DNA from: Yoonia sp. SS1-5
Lineage (GTDB): Bacteria; Pseudomonadota; Alphaproteobacteria; Rhodobacterales; Rhodobacteraceae
Direction of reading: 5' to 3'
DNA length: 64,000 bases
Assembly: GCF_038443705.2 (NCBI RefSeq)
Contig: NZ_CP151767.2
Coordinates: forward strand, 1,240,001-1,304,000
Under the pieces are notes generated by a model that made no database searches, was not told the DNA's origin, and was given only the letters and a program-made list of their open reading frames with translations. This document shows positions 34,868 to 42,992 of this stretch, piece after piece (the stretch's first letter is position 1; every line of letters begins with the position of its first letter). Both the position numbers and the translations under genes were made by a program.

Positions 34868-36628
34868 ATGACAGTGACACAAGATAGCGGCTTTCTGGGC
34901 GTCAAATCCTCTCTGACAGGGCGGCGCTGGATCGGTCCCACCGGTGAAGAAGACCGCCTGGCCGAGGCAATGGCGCAGCAAACCGGCCGGCCCGGCCCAT
35001 TATGCAGGCTTTTGGTGCGCCGCGGTGTCAACGCACAGGAGGCCGATGCGTTTCTGGCCCCAACCCTGCGGGCGCTGATGCCTGATCCGCGCACGCTGCG
35101 CGATATGGAAGCCGCCGCCGCCCGATTTCTGCACGCAGTCGGTAATGGGCAGCGCATTGCGATCTTTGCCGATTATGACGTGGATGGTGGTACGTCGGCG
35201 GCGTTGCTGATCACCTGGCTTCGGGCCCTGAACCTGACAGCAACACTTTACGTGCCGGACCGCATCGACGAAGGGTATGGCCCGAATGACGCGGCCATGG
35301 CCGGGCTTGCGGCGGACCATGACCTGATTGTCTGCGTTGATTGTGGCACCCTCTCCCACGGACCCATTGCAGCGGCGCAGGGGGCGGATGTCATCGTCCT
35401 TGACCACCATCTTGGCGCCGAGACATTGCCCGCCGCATTGGCTGTCGTGAACCCAAACCGGCAGGATGAAAGCGGGGATTTGGGGCATTTATGTGCGGCT
35501 GCAGTCGTTTTCCTGATGCTGGTCGAGGCAAACCGGCAAATGCGGGCGGCCGGGCAAACTGGCCCCGATCTTATGGGGCTTCTGGACCTTGTCGCGCTTG
35601 CAACGGTTGCCGATGTCGCACCGCTGACGGGGGTCAACAGGGCTTTTGTCCGGCAGGGGCTCAAGGTGATGGCCCGCAGAGATCGGATTGGCCTGACGGC
35701 ACTGGCTGACATTGCCGGGTTGGATCAGGCCCCCACAAGTTACCATCTGGGGTTTCTACTCGGGCCGCGTGTGAATGCAGGCGGGCGGATCGGCGCCGCC
35801 GACCTCGGCGCCCGCCTCCTTGCGACCGCAGATAGACACGAGGCCGACGGGCTGGCGGCGCGGCTTGATGCACTTAACAGCGAAAGACGCGAAATCGAAA
35901 CGCAGGTCCGCGACGCCGCACTTGAACAGGCCACGGCGCGGGGATTGGACGGCCCCTTGGTCTGGGCAGCGGGTGAAGGATGGCATCCGGGCGTGGTCGG
36001 TATCGTCGCGGCCCGCCTGAAAGAGGCGACCAACCGGCCTGCCATTGTCATCGGGCTTGATGGCGATCTGGGCAAAGGGTCCGGCCGCTCTGTCGCCGGT
36101 ATTGATCTGGGTGCAGCCATTCAGCGGTTGTCCAATGATGGGGCGTTGATCAAGGGGGGCGGTCACAAGATGGCCGCCGGCCTGACCCTGCATCGCGACC
36201 AGCTTGAACCGGCGATGGAGCGCTTGGGCGCGCTTTTGGCCAAGCAGGGGGCAGGCGATATCGGGCCCGCCGATCTGCGGGTCGACAGCGTGCTGATGCC
36301 GGGGGCTGCCAGCCTTGATCTGATCGCGCAGATCGAACAGGCTGGCCCTTTCGGGGCAGGCGCACCGGCCCCCCGTTTTGCCTTCCCCGATTGCCAGATT
36401 CACTTTGCAAAACAGGTCGGTGCCAATCACCTGAAAATCAGCTTTGGCGACGGGCTGGGCGGGCGCATTGACGCAATCAGCTTTGGCGCAATGGATGGCC
36501 CCCTTGGCCCCGCACTAATCCAGCATAATGGCAGCCGGTTCCATCTGGCAGGACGGTTGGAGGTCAACAGCTGGCAAGGCCGCCAATCTGTTCAGCTGCG
36601 GCTGGAGGATGCGGCCCCGGCCCACTAG
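34868..36628 (+). CDS. recJ: single-stranded-DNA-specific exonuclease RecJ
   Basis: A 586-residue 5'-3' single-strand DNA exonuclease of the DHH superfamily. Motif I is 'FADYDVDGGTSAALL', with Gly where many RecJ have Ala. Then come the DHH motif 'VLDHHLGAETLP', the DHHA1 domain with 'GPRVNAGGRIGAADLGARLL' and 'SGRSVAGIDLGAAIQRL...GGGHKMAAGLTL', and a C-terminal OB fold. The ATG at 34868 is chosen over a TTG 12 bases upstream. It acts in recombination and mismatch repair. Confidence 0.94.
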   Translation: MTVTQDSGFLGVKSSLTGRRWIGPTGEEDRLAEAMAQQTGRPGPLCRLLVRRGVNAQEADAFLAPTLRALMPDPRTLRDMEAAAARFLHAVGNGQRIAIFADYDVDGGTSAALLITWLRALNLTATLYVPDRIDEGYGPNDAAMAGLAADHDLIVCVDCGTLSHGPIAAAQGADVIVLDHHLGAETLPAALAVVNPNRQDESGDLGHLCAAAVVFLMLVEANRQMRAAGQTGPDLMGLLDLVALATVADVAPLTGVNRAFVRQGLKVMARRDRIGLTALADIAGLDQAPTSYHLGFLLGPRVNAGGRIGAADLGARLLATADRHEADGLAARLDALNSERREIETQVRDAALEQATARGLDGPLVWAAGEGWHPGVVGIVAARLKEATNRPAIVIGLDGDLGKGSGRSVAGIDLGAAIQRLSNDGALIKGGGHKMAAGLTLHRDQLEPAMERLGALLAKQGAGDIGPADLRVDSVLMPGAASLDLIAQIEQAGPFGAGAPAPRFAFPDCQIHFAKQVGANHLKISFGDGLGGRIDAISFGAMDGPLGPALIQHNGSRFHLAGRLEVNSWQGRQSVQLRLEDAAPAH

Positions 36629-36701
36629 ACGGACCCAAAAAAACCGCAAAAACCCTCTTGCGCGCTGCCCGCGCTTTCCCTAAAAGCAGCGCACCAAGTG
36701 C

Positions 36702-36776
36702 GGTCCCTTCGTCTATCGGTTAGGACGCCAGGTTTTCAACCTGGAAAGAGGGGTTCGATTCCCCTAGGGACTGCCA
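36702..36776 (+). tRNA. tRNA-Glu (anticodon TTC)
   Basis: The cloverleaf is GGTCCCT/AGGGACT acceptor, anticodon stem CAGGT/ACCTG-type pairing around TTTTCAA (anticodon TTC), and T arm with GGTTCGATTCC. Discriminator G is followed by encoded CCA. It lies between recJ and the convergent topoisomerase gene. No integrase or repeated 3' end is nearby. Confidence 0.96.
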
Positions 36777-36859
36777 TTGGTGACCAGCCTCCCGAACGCT
36801 TTAACCAGTGGCTTTCCAAGCCATTGCCCGCGCTTTGGCTTTTCCGGGTCCTTGACCCA

Positions 36860-37825
36860 CTACGATTTCTCCAAAAAACCAAGAAGATGCTGCTCGTTCA
36901 CCTTCAGCCCGTGTCGGTCTGCGGGTGTGACGCGCGGTGCGTCATCGCCGGCCAACGCAATGACCGCCGGGTGAATGTAGCTATTGCGCGCAATCGCAGG
37001 CGTATTGTGCAGAACCTCGGCGGCCGCGGTGGCCATGTCCTTGATAGAGGCGCCGCCCTGTGCGGCGACCTCAAAGGCCGCGCATGTCCCTGCCCATGTC
37101 CGGAACGTTTTGGCCGTGATGCCCGCCTGCCCTGCCGCGTCCGCGATATAGGCGTTCAGCGCCTCTGAACTGAGCGATTGCGGTGCGCCACCCGCATCCA
37201 CCCATGTCAAAAGGTTGGCACCCGGTAGATCGCTGATCTTGTCCAGGATGCGCGCAAGCTTGGCATCGGTGATCGTTGTCCGCACCTTTTGGCCGCCCTT
37301 CGCGCGATAGTTCAGCGCGATATCTTTCCCCGAGAGCGCAATTTGCCGGTTGCGCAAGGTCAGCGCGCCATAGCTGTTGTTTTCTTCCACATATTGCGGA
37401 CTGCCCACGCGCAGTGCCGTACGGTCAATCAATGTCACCGCCGCCGCGAGCGCAAATTCCCTTTCGCCCGCGTCCTCTTGCAGGTCTGTCTGAACCCGCC
37501 GTCTGATGCGTGGCAGGGCATGCCCAAAGGCCGGCAGATCGTCAAACTTCGATTGCGCCCGAAAGGCCGTCCAGTCCGGATGATACACATACTGCTTGCG
37601 CCCGCGTTCATCGCGCCCGGTTGCCAAGAGATGGCCGTTCTCAACAGGGCACATCCAGACACTTTCATAAGCCGGCGGGACGGCAAGGGCCGCAAGACGC
37701 TGCCTGACGGTGCGATCAGTGATCAACCGACCATCCGTATCAAGATATGAAAACCCCCTGCCCCGGCGTTTGCGGGCAAAGCCGGGCTTTGTGTCAGGGA
37801 AATAGATCAGACCGGCGGGCTTCAC
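36860..37825 (-). CDS. DNA topoisomerase IB (poxvirus/eukaryotic type)
   Basis: A 321-residue type IB topoisomerase that relaxes DNA through a 3'-phosphotyrosine link. The N-terminal domain has 'GFARKRRGRGFSYLDTDGRLI' and 'VWMCPVENGHLLATGRDERGRKQYVYHPDW'. The catalytic domain has 'LRVGSPQYVEENNSYGALTLRNRQI', 'TFRTWAGTCAAFEVA' and 'IARNSYIHPAV', whose Tyr is the expected nucleophile. Many alphaproteobacteria carry one such gene. It overlaps the following DUF2945 gene by 4 bases and is probably co-transcribed with it. Confidence 0.92.
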   Translation of the reverse strand: MKPAGLIYFPDTKPGFARKRRGRGFSYLDTDGRLITDRTVRQRLAALAVPPAYESVWMCPVENGHLLATGRDERGRKQYVYHPDWTAFRAQSKFDDLPAFGHALPRIRRRVQTDLQEDAGEREFALAAAVTLIDRTALRVGSPQYVEENNSYGALTLRNRQIALSGKDIALNYRAKGGQKVRTTITDAKLARILDKISDLPGANLLTWVDAGGAPQSLSSEALNAYIADAAGQAGITAKTFRTWAGTCAAFEVAAQGGASIKDMATAAAEVLHNTPAIARNSYIHPAVIALAGDDAPRVTPADRHGLKVNEQHLLGFLEKS

Positions 37826-38034
37826 CTTTTGCGGACTTCCGACGCAAGTTTCAGCACCTTGGTGCCGTCGTCCTGCTTGATCTCCAAAGCCGGGTCCTCA
37901 TCCGACCCGTTGCGCGTCACTTCGGTCCCCTTGATGGTGCGCGTGATGGATTTGGTGTGAGTACCGGCAACCTGACCTTCCGCTGTTCCCTGTCCCCAGT
38001 CCCATTCAACTTTATCGCCTTCTTGAAAGCTCAT
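37822..38034 (-). CDS. DUF2945 (TUDOR-like) small protein
   Basis: A 70-residue protein, 'FQEGDKVEWDWGQGTAEGQV...ITRTIKGTEVTRNGSDEDPALEIKQDDGTKVLKLASEV', matching the DUF2945/hypervirulence-associated TUDOR-like fold. The biochemical role is unknown. It is upstream of, and translationally coupled to, the topoisomerase IB gene, a pairing seen in other alphaproteobacteria. AGGAG lies before the ATG. Confidence 0.82.
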   Translation of the reverse strand: MSFQEGDKVEWDWGQGTAEGQVAGTHTKSITRTIKGTEVTRNGSDEDPALEIKQDDGTKVLKLASEVRKR

Positions 38035-38085
38035 TTGTCTCTCCTTTTGTGCGCTGACAAACGTTTGGGGGCGGTGTTTCGTTCC

Positions 38086-39339
38086 TCAACGCTTGCCGGT
38101 CAGTCGAGCAATCTCTTCTTTGACGCAGGCTCTTTCCGCCGGTTTGGCAGTGTCCACCAAGTTTTTGAGCAACTTATGCGCATGATCCAGCACCAGCGCA
38201 TCCGGCTGAATATATTGTCGGCACAGTGGAAAGGTCGCGGCAAAGAGGCGCTCGAAGGTCAGATGCTTGAATAAGACCCGCGCTTGCCCCGGTTCCTGCA
38301 GCCCGTCCTTGTACTGGCTCGCAACAGTCAGTGCGGCGGCCATACGGTTCAGACAATCCATGGCCGTGTACGGATCATTGACCCCGGGGGATAAGGCGCG
38401 CGCAACCATTTCAACCAATTGTTCTGCCAGAAAAGTCGGATTTTGATTTTCGGTCCGGCTGATCCCAACTGCAAAGCACCCCCGCACAGCATCCAGATCA
38501 TCGCTGCCTGGTTCATCCTTGGCCCAGATGTGGAACACCGCCGTGTCGGTTGTCAAAAAATCCCCAATCGACGCCTCCAGTGCGATGACCCAGTCACGCT
38601 GATCTGCCAATTTTGACAGTTGGGTGAAATTGACGGTCTGAATATAGCCCGATCCCATGGGCCGGATAATTGCATCAGGTGCGCGATCTGGTTGTGTTCC
38701 GCCGTTGCCATCGCAGGCGGCACTGTCGCGGTCATCAATCAGGTCACGGATTTGTTGTTCCAGCGACGCGCCGATATTTGCCGAGATACGCGATACATTG
38801 ATCGTCTCCGGCACGTGGTGAATGAAGTAGATCAACGTGAACACGCACAAAAGCGCCAGCAACAACGCGACGATCAGCGAATATTGCGGCACGTATTCAG
38901 CGACCCCACCATCAATACCGTCCTGCACCGTGCGCAGGACAACCAACGCGTAGACAAAGGTGGCGATGAGGATCCCAAGGCTCCACTGATTGCCACGGTC
39001 CCGCATGAAGTTCCCGATCAATCGTGGCCCAAAGTTGCCCGATGCAAAGGACACGGCGACAAGGGTCATGGAAAACATCACGCCAGTCACCCCAATGATG
39101 GATTGGGCAATCACCGCGAGGGTCGAGCGCGCACCGTCGGCTTGCGTGTCGATGAAGGTTTCGGGCAATTGCCACGGCAATTGGGCCGCCGCGCGGTCGA
39201 TCCAGCCCATCATGCCAGCCAGCGCCAGACCAACGAACACCAATATAGTGGGCAGAAACCAGTAACTGGCCCGCACATCCTGCAAGATTTTCAGCAAGTA
39301 GGCCCGTTTGCCCATTGATAACGACTGATGGTGCTTCAA
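38086..39339 (-). CDS. DUF2254 family membrane protein
   Basis: A 417-residue inner-membrane protein of the DUF2254 family. There are several hydrophobic segments in the first ~180 residues (for example 'WFLPTILVFVGLALAGMMGWI', 'IAQSIIGVTGVMFSMTLVAVSFA', 'GILIATFVYALVVL', 'LIVALLLALLCVFTLIYFIH'). A soluble C-terminal part has 'SPGVNDPYTAMDCLNRM'. Function unknown. It is the first gene of a minus-strand group with DUF2945 and topoisomerase IB. The 234 bases upstream (39340-39573) hold no gene I can see. Confidence 0.82.
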   Translation of the reverse strand: MKHHQSLSMGKRAYLLKILQDVRASYWFLPTILVFVGLALAGMMGWIDRAAAQLPWQLPETFIDTQADGARSTLAVIAQSIIGVTGVMFSMTLVAVSFASGNFGPRLIGNFMRDRGNQWSLGILIATFVYALVVLRTVQDGIDGGVAEYVPQYSLIVALLLALLCVFTLIYFIHHVPETINVSRISANIGASLEQQIRDLIDDRDSAACDGNGGTQPDRAPDAIIRPMGSGYIQTVNFTQLSKLADQRDWVIALEASIGDFLTTDTAVFHIWAKDEPGSDDLDAVRGCFAVGISRTENQNPTFLAEQLVEMVARALSPGVNDPYTAMDCLNRMAAALTVASQYKDGLQEPGQARVLFKHLTFERLFAATFPLCRQYIQPDALVLDHAHKLLKNLVDTAKPAERACVKEEIARLTGKR

Positions 39340-39573
39340 AGCGGCCCTTTCGGTTGCAGATGTCCATCTGCGTCAGGGATTAACGCCAACGCAACCAAAT
39401 AGGTTCCCCGATTTATGAAGCAGCAAGGGCCGGCGCGTGTGCTTGGCGGCGTTGGCGCTTTGTACCAGAGTTCATCGGGCTTTCGCAGCCCTTCGGAGAC
39501 GTTATTGGTCCTTCTACACAGTCGATACGCATCAGCGCGCCAATATCCGGCCAGTCGCCAAGCGCCACGCTGC

Positions 39574-40044
39574 TTATAGCGTATCCAACCGGTCTGATTC
39601 CCCTGCGCCCAGCACATCCAGTATCTGGTCCAGTTGCCTGCGCTCATCATCCGACAGTTTGTCAAGAAAATGCGTCTGGTTGCGCTCGACCATTGGCCAG
39701 CACTTGCGCAACTTTTCCATCCCCAGCGGCGTCACGTCGATCTCGCGCCCGCGCCCGTCATGGGTACTCAGCTTGCGCGCGATCAACCCGTCATCAATCA
39801 TCACCTTCAGCAGCCGCGAAACGACCGGCCGGGTGACCCCGATATGATCGGCAAGATCGGATGGTGCCGTGTGCCCTTCAAATGCGACGCCTGACAGAAC
39901 GCACCATTTCAGACGGGTCAATCCATGTTCGGCCAGGCCCGATTCGAGCCGCGCCTGCATCAGTTTCGAGATACGACTCATCCGAAAACCGAGCCTCTCG
40001 CGGAGTTGGTAATCCTTGGGCATATCGTCAAATTCTTCCTTCAT
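39574..40044 (-). CDS. MarR family transcriptional regulator
   Basis: A 156-residue winged-helix regulator: 'SKLMQARLESGLAEHGLTRLKWCVLSGVAFEGHTAPSDLADHIGVTRPVVSRLLKVMIDDGLIARKLSTHDGRGREIDVTPLG' shows the MarR helix-turn-helix and the DxRxxxV-type wing. It is divergent from dctP, 114 bases away, and is the natural candidate to control the TRAP transporter and dehalogenase operon, perhaps in response to an aromatic acid. Start at 40044, or 21 bases in (MPKDYQ). Confidence 0.85.
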   Translation of the reverse strand: MKEEFDDMPKDYQLRERLGFRMSRISKLMQARLESGLAEHGLTRLKWCVLSGVAFEGHTAPSDLADHIGVTRPVVSRLLKVMIDDGLIARKLSTHDGRGREIDVTPLGMEKLRKCWPMVERNQTHFLDKLSDDERRQLDQILDVLGAGESDRLDTL

Positions 40045-40100
40045 CCTTGGAGCTTAGCAAGAATTTACACCCTGTGACACGGCGCAAATTCGCAACATGC

Positions 40101-40152
40101 TTGACTTTTAATTAGCATCTATAACTATATACATAATCAATTATATAGGGAG
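40101..40152 (+). promoter_or_regulatory. AT-rich marR/dctP divergent promoter region
   Basis: TTGACT at 40101-40106 and TATATA at 40126-40131 (19-base spacer) could be the dctP promoter. The stretch 40126-40146 contains ATAAT-CA-ATTAT, a possible MarR half-site pair. AGGGAG precedes the dctP ATG. Confidence 0.4.
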
Positions 40153-40158
40153 TCAATC

Positions 40159-41136
40159 ATGTTCACCAGAATTCTCGCATGTTCCGCCTTCGCGGCATTT
40201 GCCGCCCCGGCAGCCGCAGACACGTTATCGCTTGCGTATTTCATGGGGCCCAATCACCCGATGAACGCAGCCTTCTTCACCCCGATGGGCGACATGATTG
40301 CGGAAAAGACCGAAGGCGCGCTGACCGTTCAGCAATTCCCGGGCGGTGCGCTGAACCAAAGCCCGCCTGCGCAATATTCGCTGCTGTTGGATGGTGTTGC
40401 GGATATGGCATTCATGCTGCCCAGCTTTACAAACACGCTCTTTCCCAAAACCGCCGTGATCGGCCTGCCGAATATCTGTTCTGACGCGGTCGATTGCACA
40501 AATGCCATCACCCGCGCACGTGCCGAACTGGAAACTGAATATAACGCCAAGATTATCGGGCTCTGGGCCAATTCGCCGCCCGTCCTGATCACCAGGGACA
40601 AAGCAGTGCGCGAAGTTGCAGACCTGCAAGGCATGACCATTCGCGTGGCTGACCCGACGAATATTCCCTTTATCGAGGCGCTTGGCGCGTCCCCTGTTGC
40701 GATGCCGGTCAGCGAAATCAACCAGGCGCTGGCCAACGGCGTGGTCGATGGGGTCATGATTGATCCTGCAGGGATCGGGTCATTCAAACTGAATGATGTG
40801 GGCAAATACATCACCACAGATATCCCCGGCGGTGCTGCATCCTTTGCGGTGGCCATGTCGCAGTCGGTCTATGCCGGGCTGAACGACGCTGATCGCGCGG
40901 CGATTGATGCGGTTGCCAGCTCTGATCTGTCGGCACAGGCAGGCGCGACCTATGCAAAGATCTCGGATATGGGGATCGCCTTGGCACAGGAAAGCGGCCT
41001 GGAAATCATAGACCTCGGGGACGATGAGCGGGCCAAGATGCAGTCTGCAATCGACGCGGTCATGCCGGACATCCTGAGCGCCCCTGCGGGTGACAAGACC
41101 GCCGGTGAAATCCTGTCGCTGATGACAGGGCAGTAG
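40159..41136 (+). CDS. TRAP transporter substrate-binding protein DctP
   Basis: A 325-residue periplasmic binding protein of the DctP family with a cleavable signal peptide (residues ~1-20, ending AAA-D). 'QQFPGGALNQSPPAQYSLLLDGVADMAFMLPSF' and 'VREVADLQGMTIRVADPTNIPFIEALGASPVAMPVSEINQALANGVVDGVMIDPAG' are TRAP-family motifs; the Arg in 'TIRVAD' normally pairs with a substrate carboxylate. It captures an organic acid and hands it to DctQM. Being first in the dehalogenase operon, it probably binds an aromatic, perhaps halogenated, carboxylate. Confidence 0.9.
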   Translation: MFTRILACSAFAAFAAPAAADTLSLAYFMGPNHPMNAAFFTPMGDMIAEKTEGALTVQQFPGGALNQSPPAQYSLLLDGVADMAFMLPSFTNTLFPKTAVIGLPNICSDAVDCTNAITRARAELETEYNAKIIGLWANSPPVLITRDKAVREVADLQGMTIRVADPTNIPFIEALGASPVAMPVSEINQALANGVVDGVMIDPAGIGSFKLNDVGKYITTDIPGGAASFAVAMSQSVYAGLNDADRAAIDAVASSDLSAQAGATYAKISDMGIALAQESGLEIIDLGDDERAKMQSAIDAVMPDILSAPAGDKTAGEILSLMTGQ

Positions 41137-41138
41137 AC

Positions 41139-41672
41139 ATGAGCGCGCCAGCAACACCGCCGCGCCCGCACGCACAGCGTCTGCTTGATCAATTTGGACA
41201 TCTGTTCGTACTGGTCGGCGCGATTGGCATTCTGGTCCTGCTGGCGCTGACGGCGATCGGGGTATTCTGGCGCTACGTCCTGAATGACCCGATCTTTGGG
41301 CTGCAGGACCTGGTGTCGATGACATCGGCGGTGGTTGTTGCGTGCGCGGTTGCCTATGGCGCAATCAGCAACACCCATATCACCGTCAATATCATGCCCG
41401 CCCATTTCGGCAGGCCCGTCCGGCGCGTGACTGATGTCGTGGCGCGCGGCATCGGTGTGACGGTTTTGGGCCTGTCCGCATTTGCGTTGGTCAAGAAAGC
41501 CGGTTGCGGGCTGGCCTGCGGCCAGATCACCGGCAACCTGAACATTGCGCATGGGCCATTCTACCTCACGCTCGCGGCAGCCATGGGGTTCTTTGCGCTC
41601 TATCAGCTCGTGCAGCTTTGGGCCGGTCTGATGCACTGGCGCGACGAAGATCCAAACGAGGCTATTTCCTGA
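41139..41672 (+). CDS. TRAP transporter small permease DctQ
   Basis: A 177-residue membrane protein with four helices in the DctQ pattern: 'LFVLVGAIGILVLLALTAIGVFWRYVLNDPIFGLQDL' near residues 25-60, then 'MTSAVVVACAVAYGAI' and a C-terminal pair. It bridges DctP and the large permease. It is separated from dctP by 2 bases and overlaps dctM by one (TGATG), so it is tightly coupled. Confidence 0.88.
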   Translation: MSAPATPPRPHAQRLLDQFGHLFVLVGAIGILVLLALTAIGVFWRYVLNDPIFGLQDLVSMTSAVVVACAVAYGAISNTHITVNIMPAHFGRPVRRVTDVVARGIGVTVLGLSAFALVKKAGCGLACGQITGNLNIAHGPFYLTLAAAMGFFALYQLVQLWAGLMHWRDEDPNEAIS

Positions 41673-42976
41673 TGGATATGACAACACTCGCCATTGCAGG
41701 CTTTGTGATCCTGCTTCTGCTTTTGTACATTCGCACGCCGGTGGGGATCGCGATGCTGGCCGTCGGGGCGGCCGGGATCTGGTGGATCAGACCGCCGGCA
41801 GCCCTGCCCAAACTGGCCAGCGAAATCTTCAACGAAGCCACCAGTGTCCCGCTGACCATCATCCCGCTCTTCGTGCTGATGGGAAACCTCGCCGGTGTCG
41901 CAGGGCTCAGCCGGGATCTTTATACGGCGGCTCATAATTGGCTGAGTAATTTCAAGGGTGGTCTGGCCTCTGCAGCGGTGGTGGGCTGTGCGGGATTTTC
42001 CGCACTGTCCGGATCATCACTGGCCTCTGCCATGACGATGGGGCGGGTATCGCTGCCGGAAATGCGGCGCTTTGGCTATCATGACGGGTTGGCAACCGGA
42101 TCCATTGCGGCTGGCGGGACATTAGGTATTCTGATCCCGCCCTCTGCCGGATTTGTGGTCTACGCCATCCTGACCGAGGAAAGCATCGGGCGGCTCTTTA
42201 TGGCCGGGGTCATTCCGGGCCTGATGCTGACCCTGTTCTTCATCATCGCGATCTGGATCGTTGTCTGGCTGGACCCGACAAAGGCCCCATCCGTGTCAGC
42301 AGATGTATCGCGGGCCGAAAAGTGGCACTCATTGGCGCGCGCCAGCGTCATGATCGGGATCATCGCTGTCACAGTTGGCGGTATCTATGCAGGTGTTTTC
42401 TCGGCAACCGAGGCTGCGGGCATCGGCGCATTGCTGACCCTTGTCGTCACGATCCTGCGGGGCAAGCTGACATGGGAGAACGCCAAACAGGTGTTCCAAT
42501 CCACCTTGCGGGCGACAGGCTCGGTCTATCTGATCCTGTTTGGCGCCTTTGTTTTCAAGACTTTCGTCGGCTTCACAGCGGTCACCTACAGCCTGTCGGC
42601 ATGGGTGGATGCGCAAGGGTTTACCGGCACGCAGGTCGTCATCGCCTTTCTGATCATGTTCATCATCATGGGTATGTTTCTGGACGGGTTTGCGATGCTG
42701 GTTCTGACAATACCCGTGGTTCAACCCATTCTGGAGCCACTTGGCGTGGATTTGATCCTGTTCGGCGTGCTGGCTGTGATCGCCCTTGAAATGGGTCTGA
42801 TTTCGCCACCCGTCGGGGTGAACGTATTCATTGTCAAAGGCATCGCGCCGGATGTACCCATGCAGACAATCTTTCGCGGTATCTGGCCGTTCTGGTTCGC
42901 CATGCTCGCCGCGATCCTGGCAATCCTGATGCTGCCTGATATCGCACTATTGCTGCCAAGAACCATGTTTGGATGA
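41672..42976 (+). CDS. TRAP transporter large permease DctM
   Basis: A 434-residue DctM-family permease with about 12 membrane segments that drives uptake with a sodium or proton gradient. Landmarks: 'PLTIIPLFVLMGNLAGVAGLSRDLYTAAHNWL', 'SSLASAMTMGRVSLPEMRRFGYHDGLATGSIAAGGTLGILIPPS', and near the end 'LFGVLAVIALEMGLISPPVGVNVFIVKGIA'. The ATG at 41672 overlaps the dctQ stop and is preferred over the longer upstream frame. The dehalogenase gene begins 16 bases after its stop. Confidence 0.92.
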   Translation: MDMTTLAIAGFVILLLLLYIRTPVGIAMLAVGAAGIWWIRPPAALPKLASEIFNEATSVPLTIIPLFVLMGNLAGVAGLSRDLYTAAHNWLSNFKGGLASAAVVGCAGFSALSGSSLASAMTMGRVSLPEMRRFGYHDGLATGSIAAGGTLGILIPPSAGFVVYAILTEESIGRLFMAGVIPGLMLTLFFIIAIWIVVWLDPTKAPSVSADVSRAEKWHSLARASVMIGIIAVTVGGIYAGVFSATEAAGIGALLTLVVTILRGKLTWENAKQVFQSTLRATGSVYLILFGAFVFKTFVGFTAVTYSLSAWVDAQGFTGTQVVIAFLIMFIIMGMFLDGFAMLVLTIPVVQPILEPLGVDLILFGVLAVIALEMGLISPPVGVNVFIVKGIAPDVPMQTIFRGIWPFWFAMLAAILAILMLPDIALLLPRTMFG

Positions 42977-42992
42977 ACAGGAGAATACAAAG

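Noticed and set aside
36702..36780. tRNA-Glu as an integration site for the downstream genes
   Set aside because: No integrase and no duplicated tRNA 3' end; the neighbours are ordinary topoisomerase IB and DUF2945 genes.
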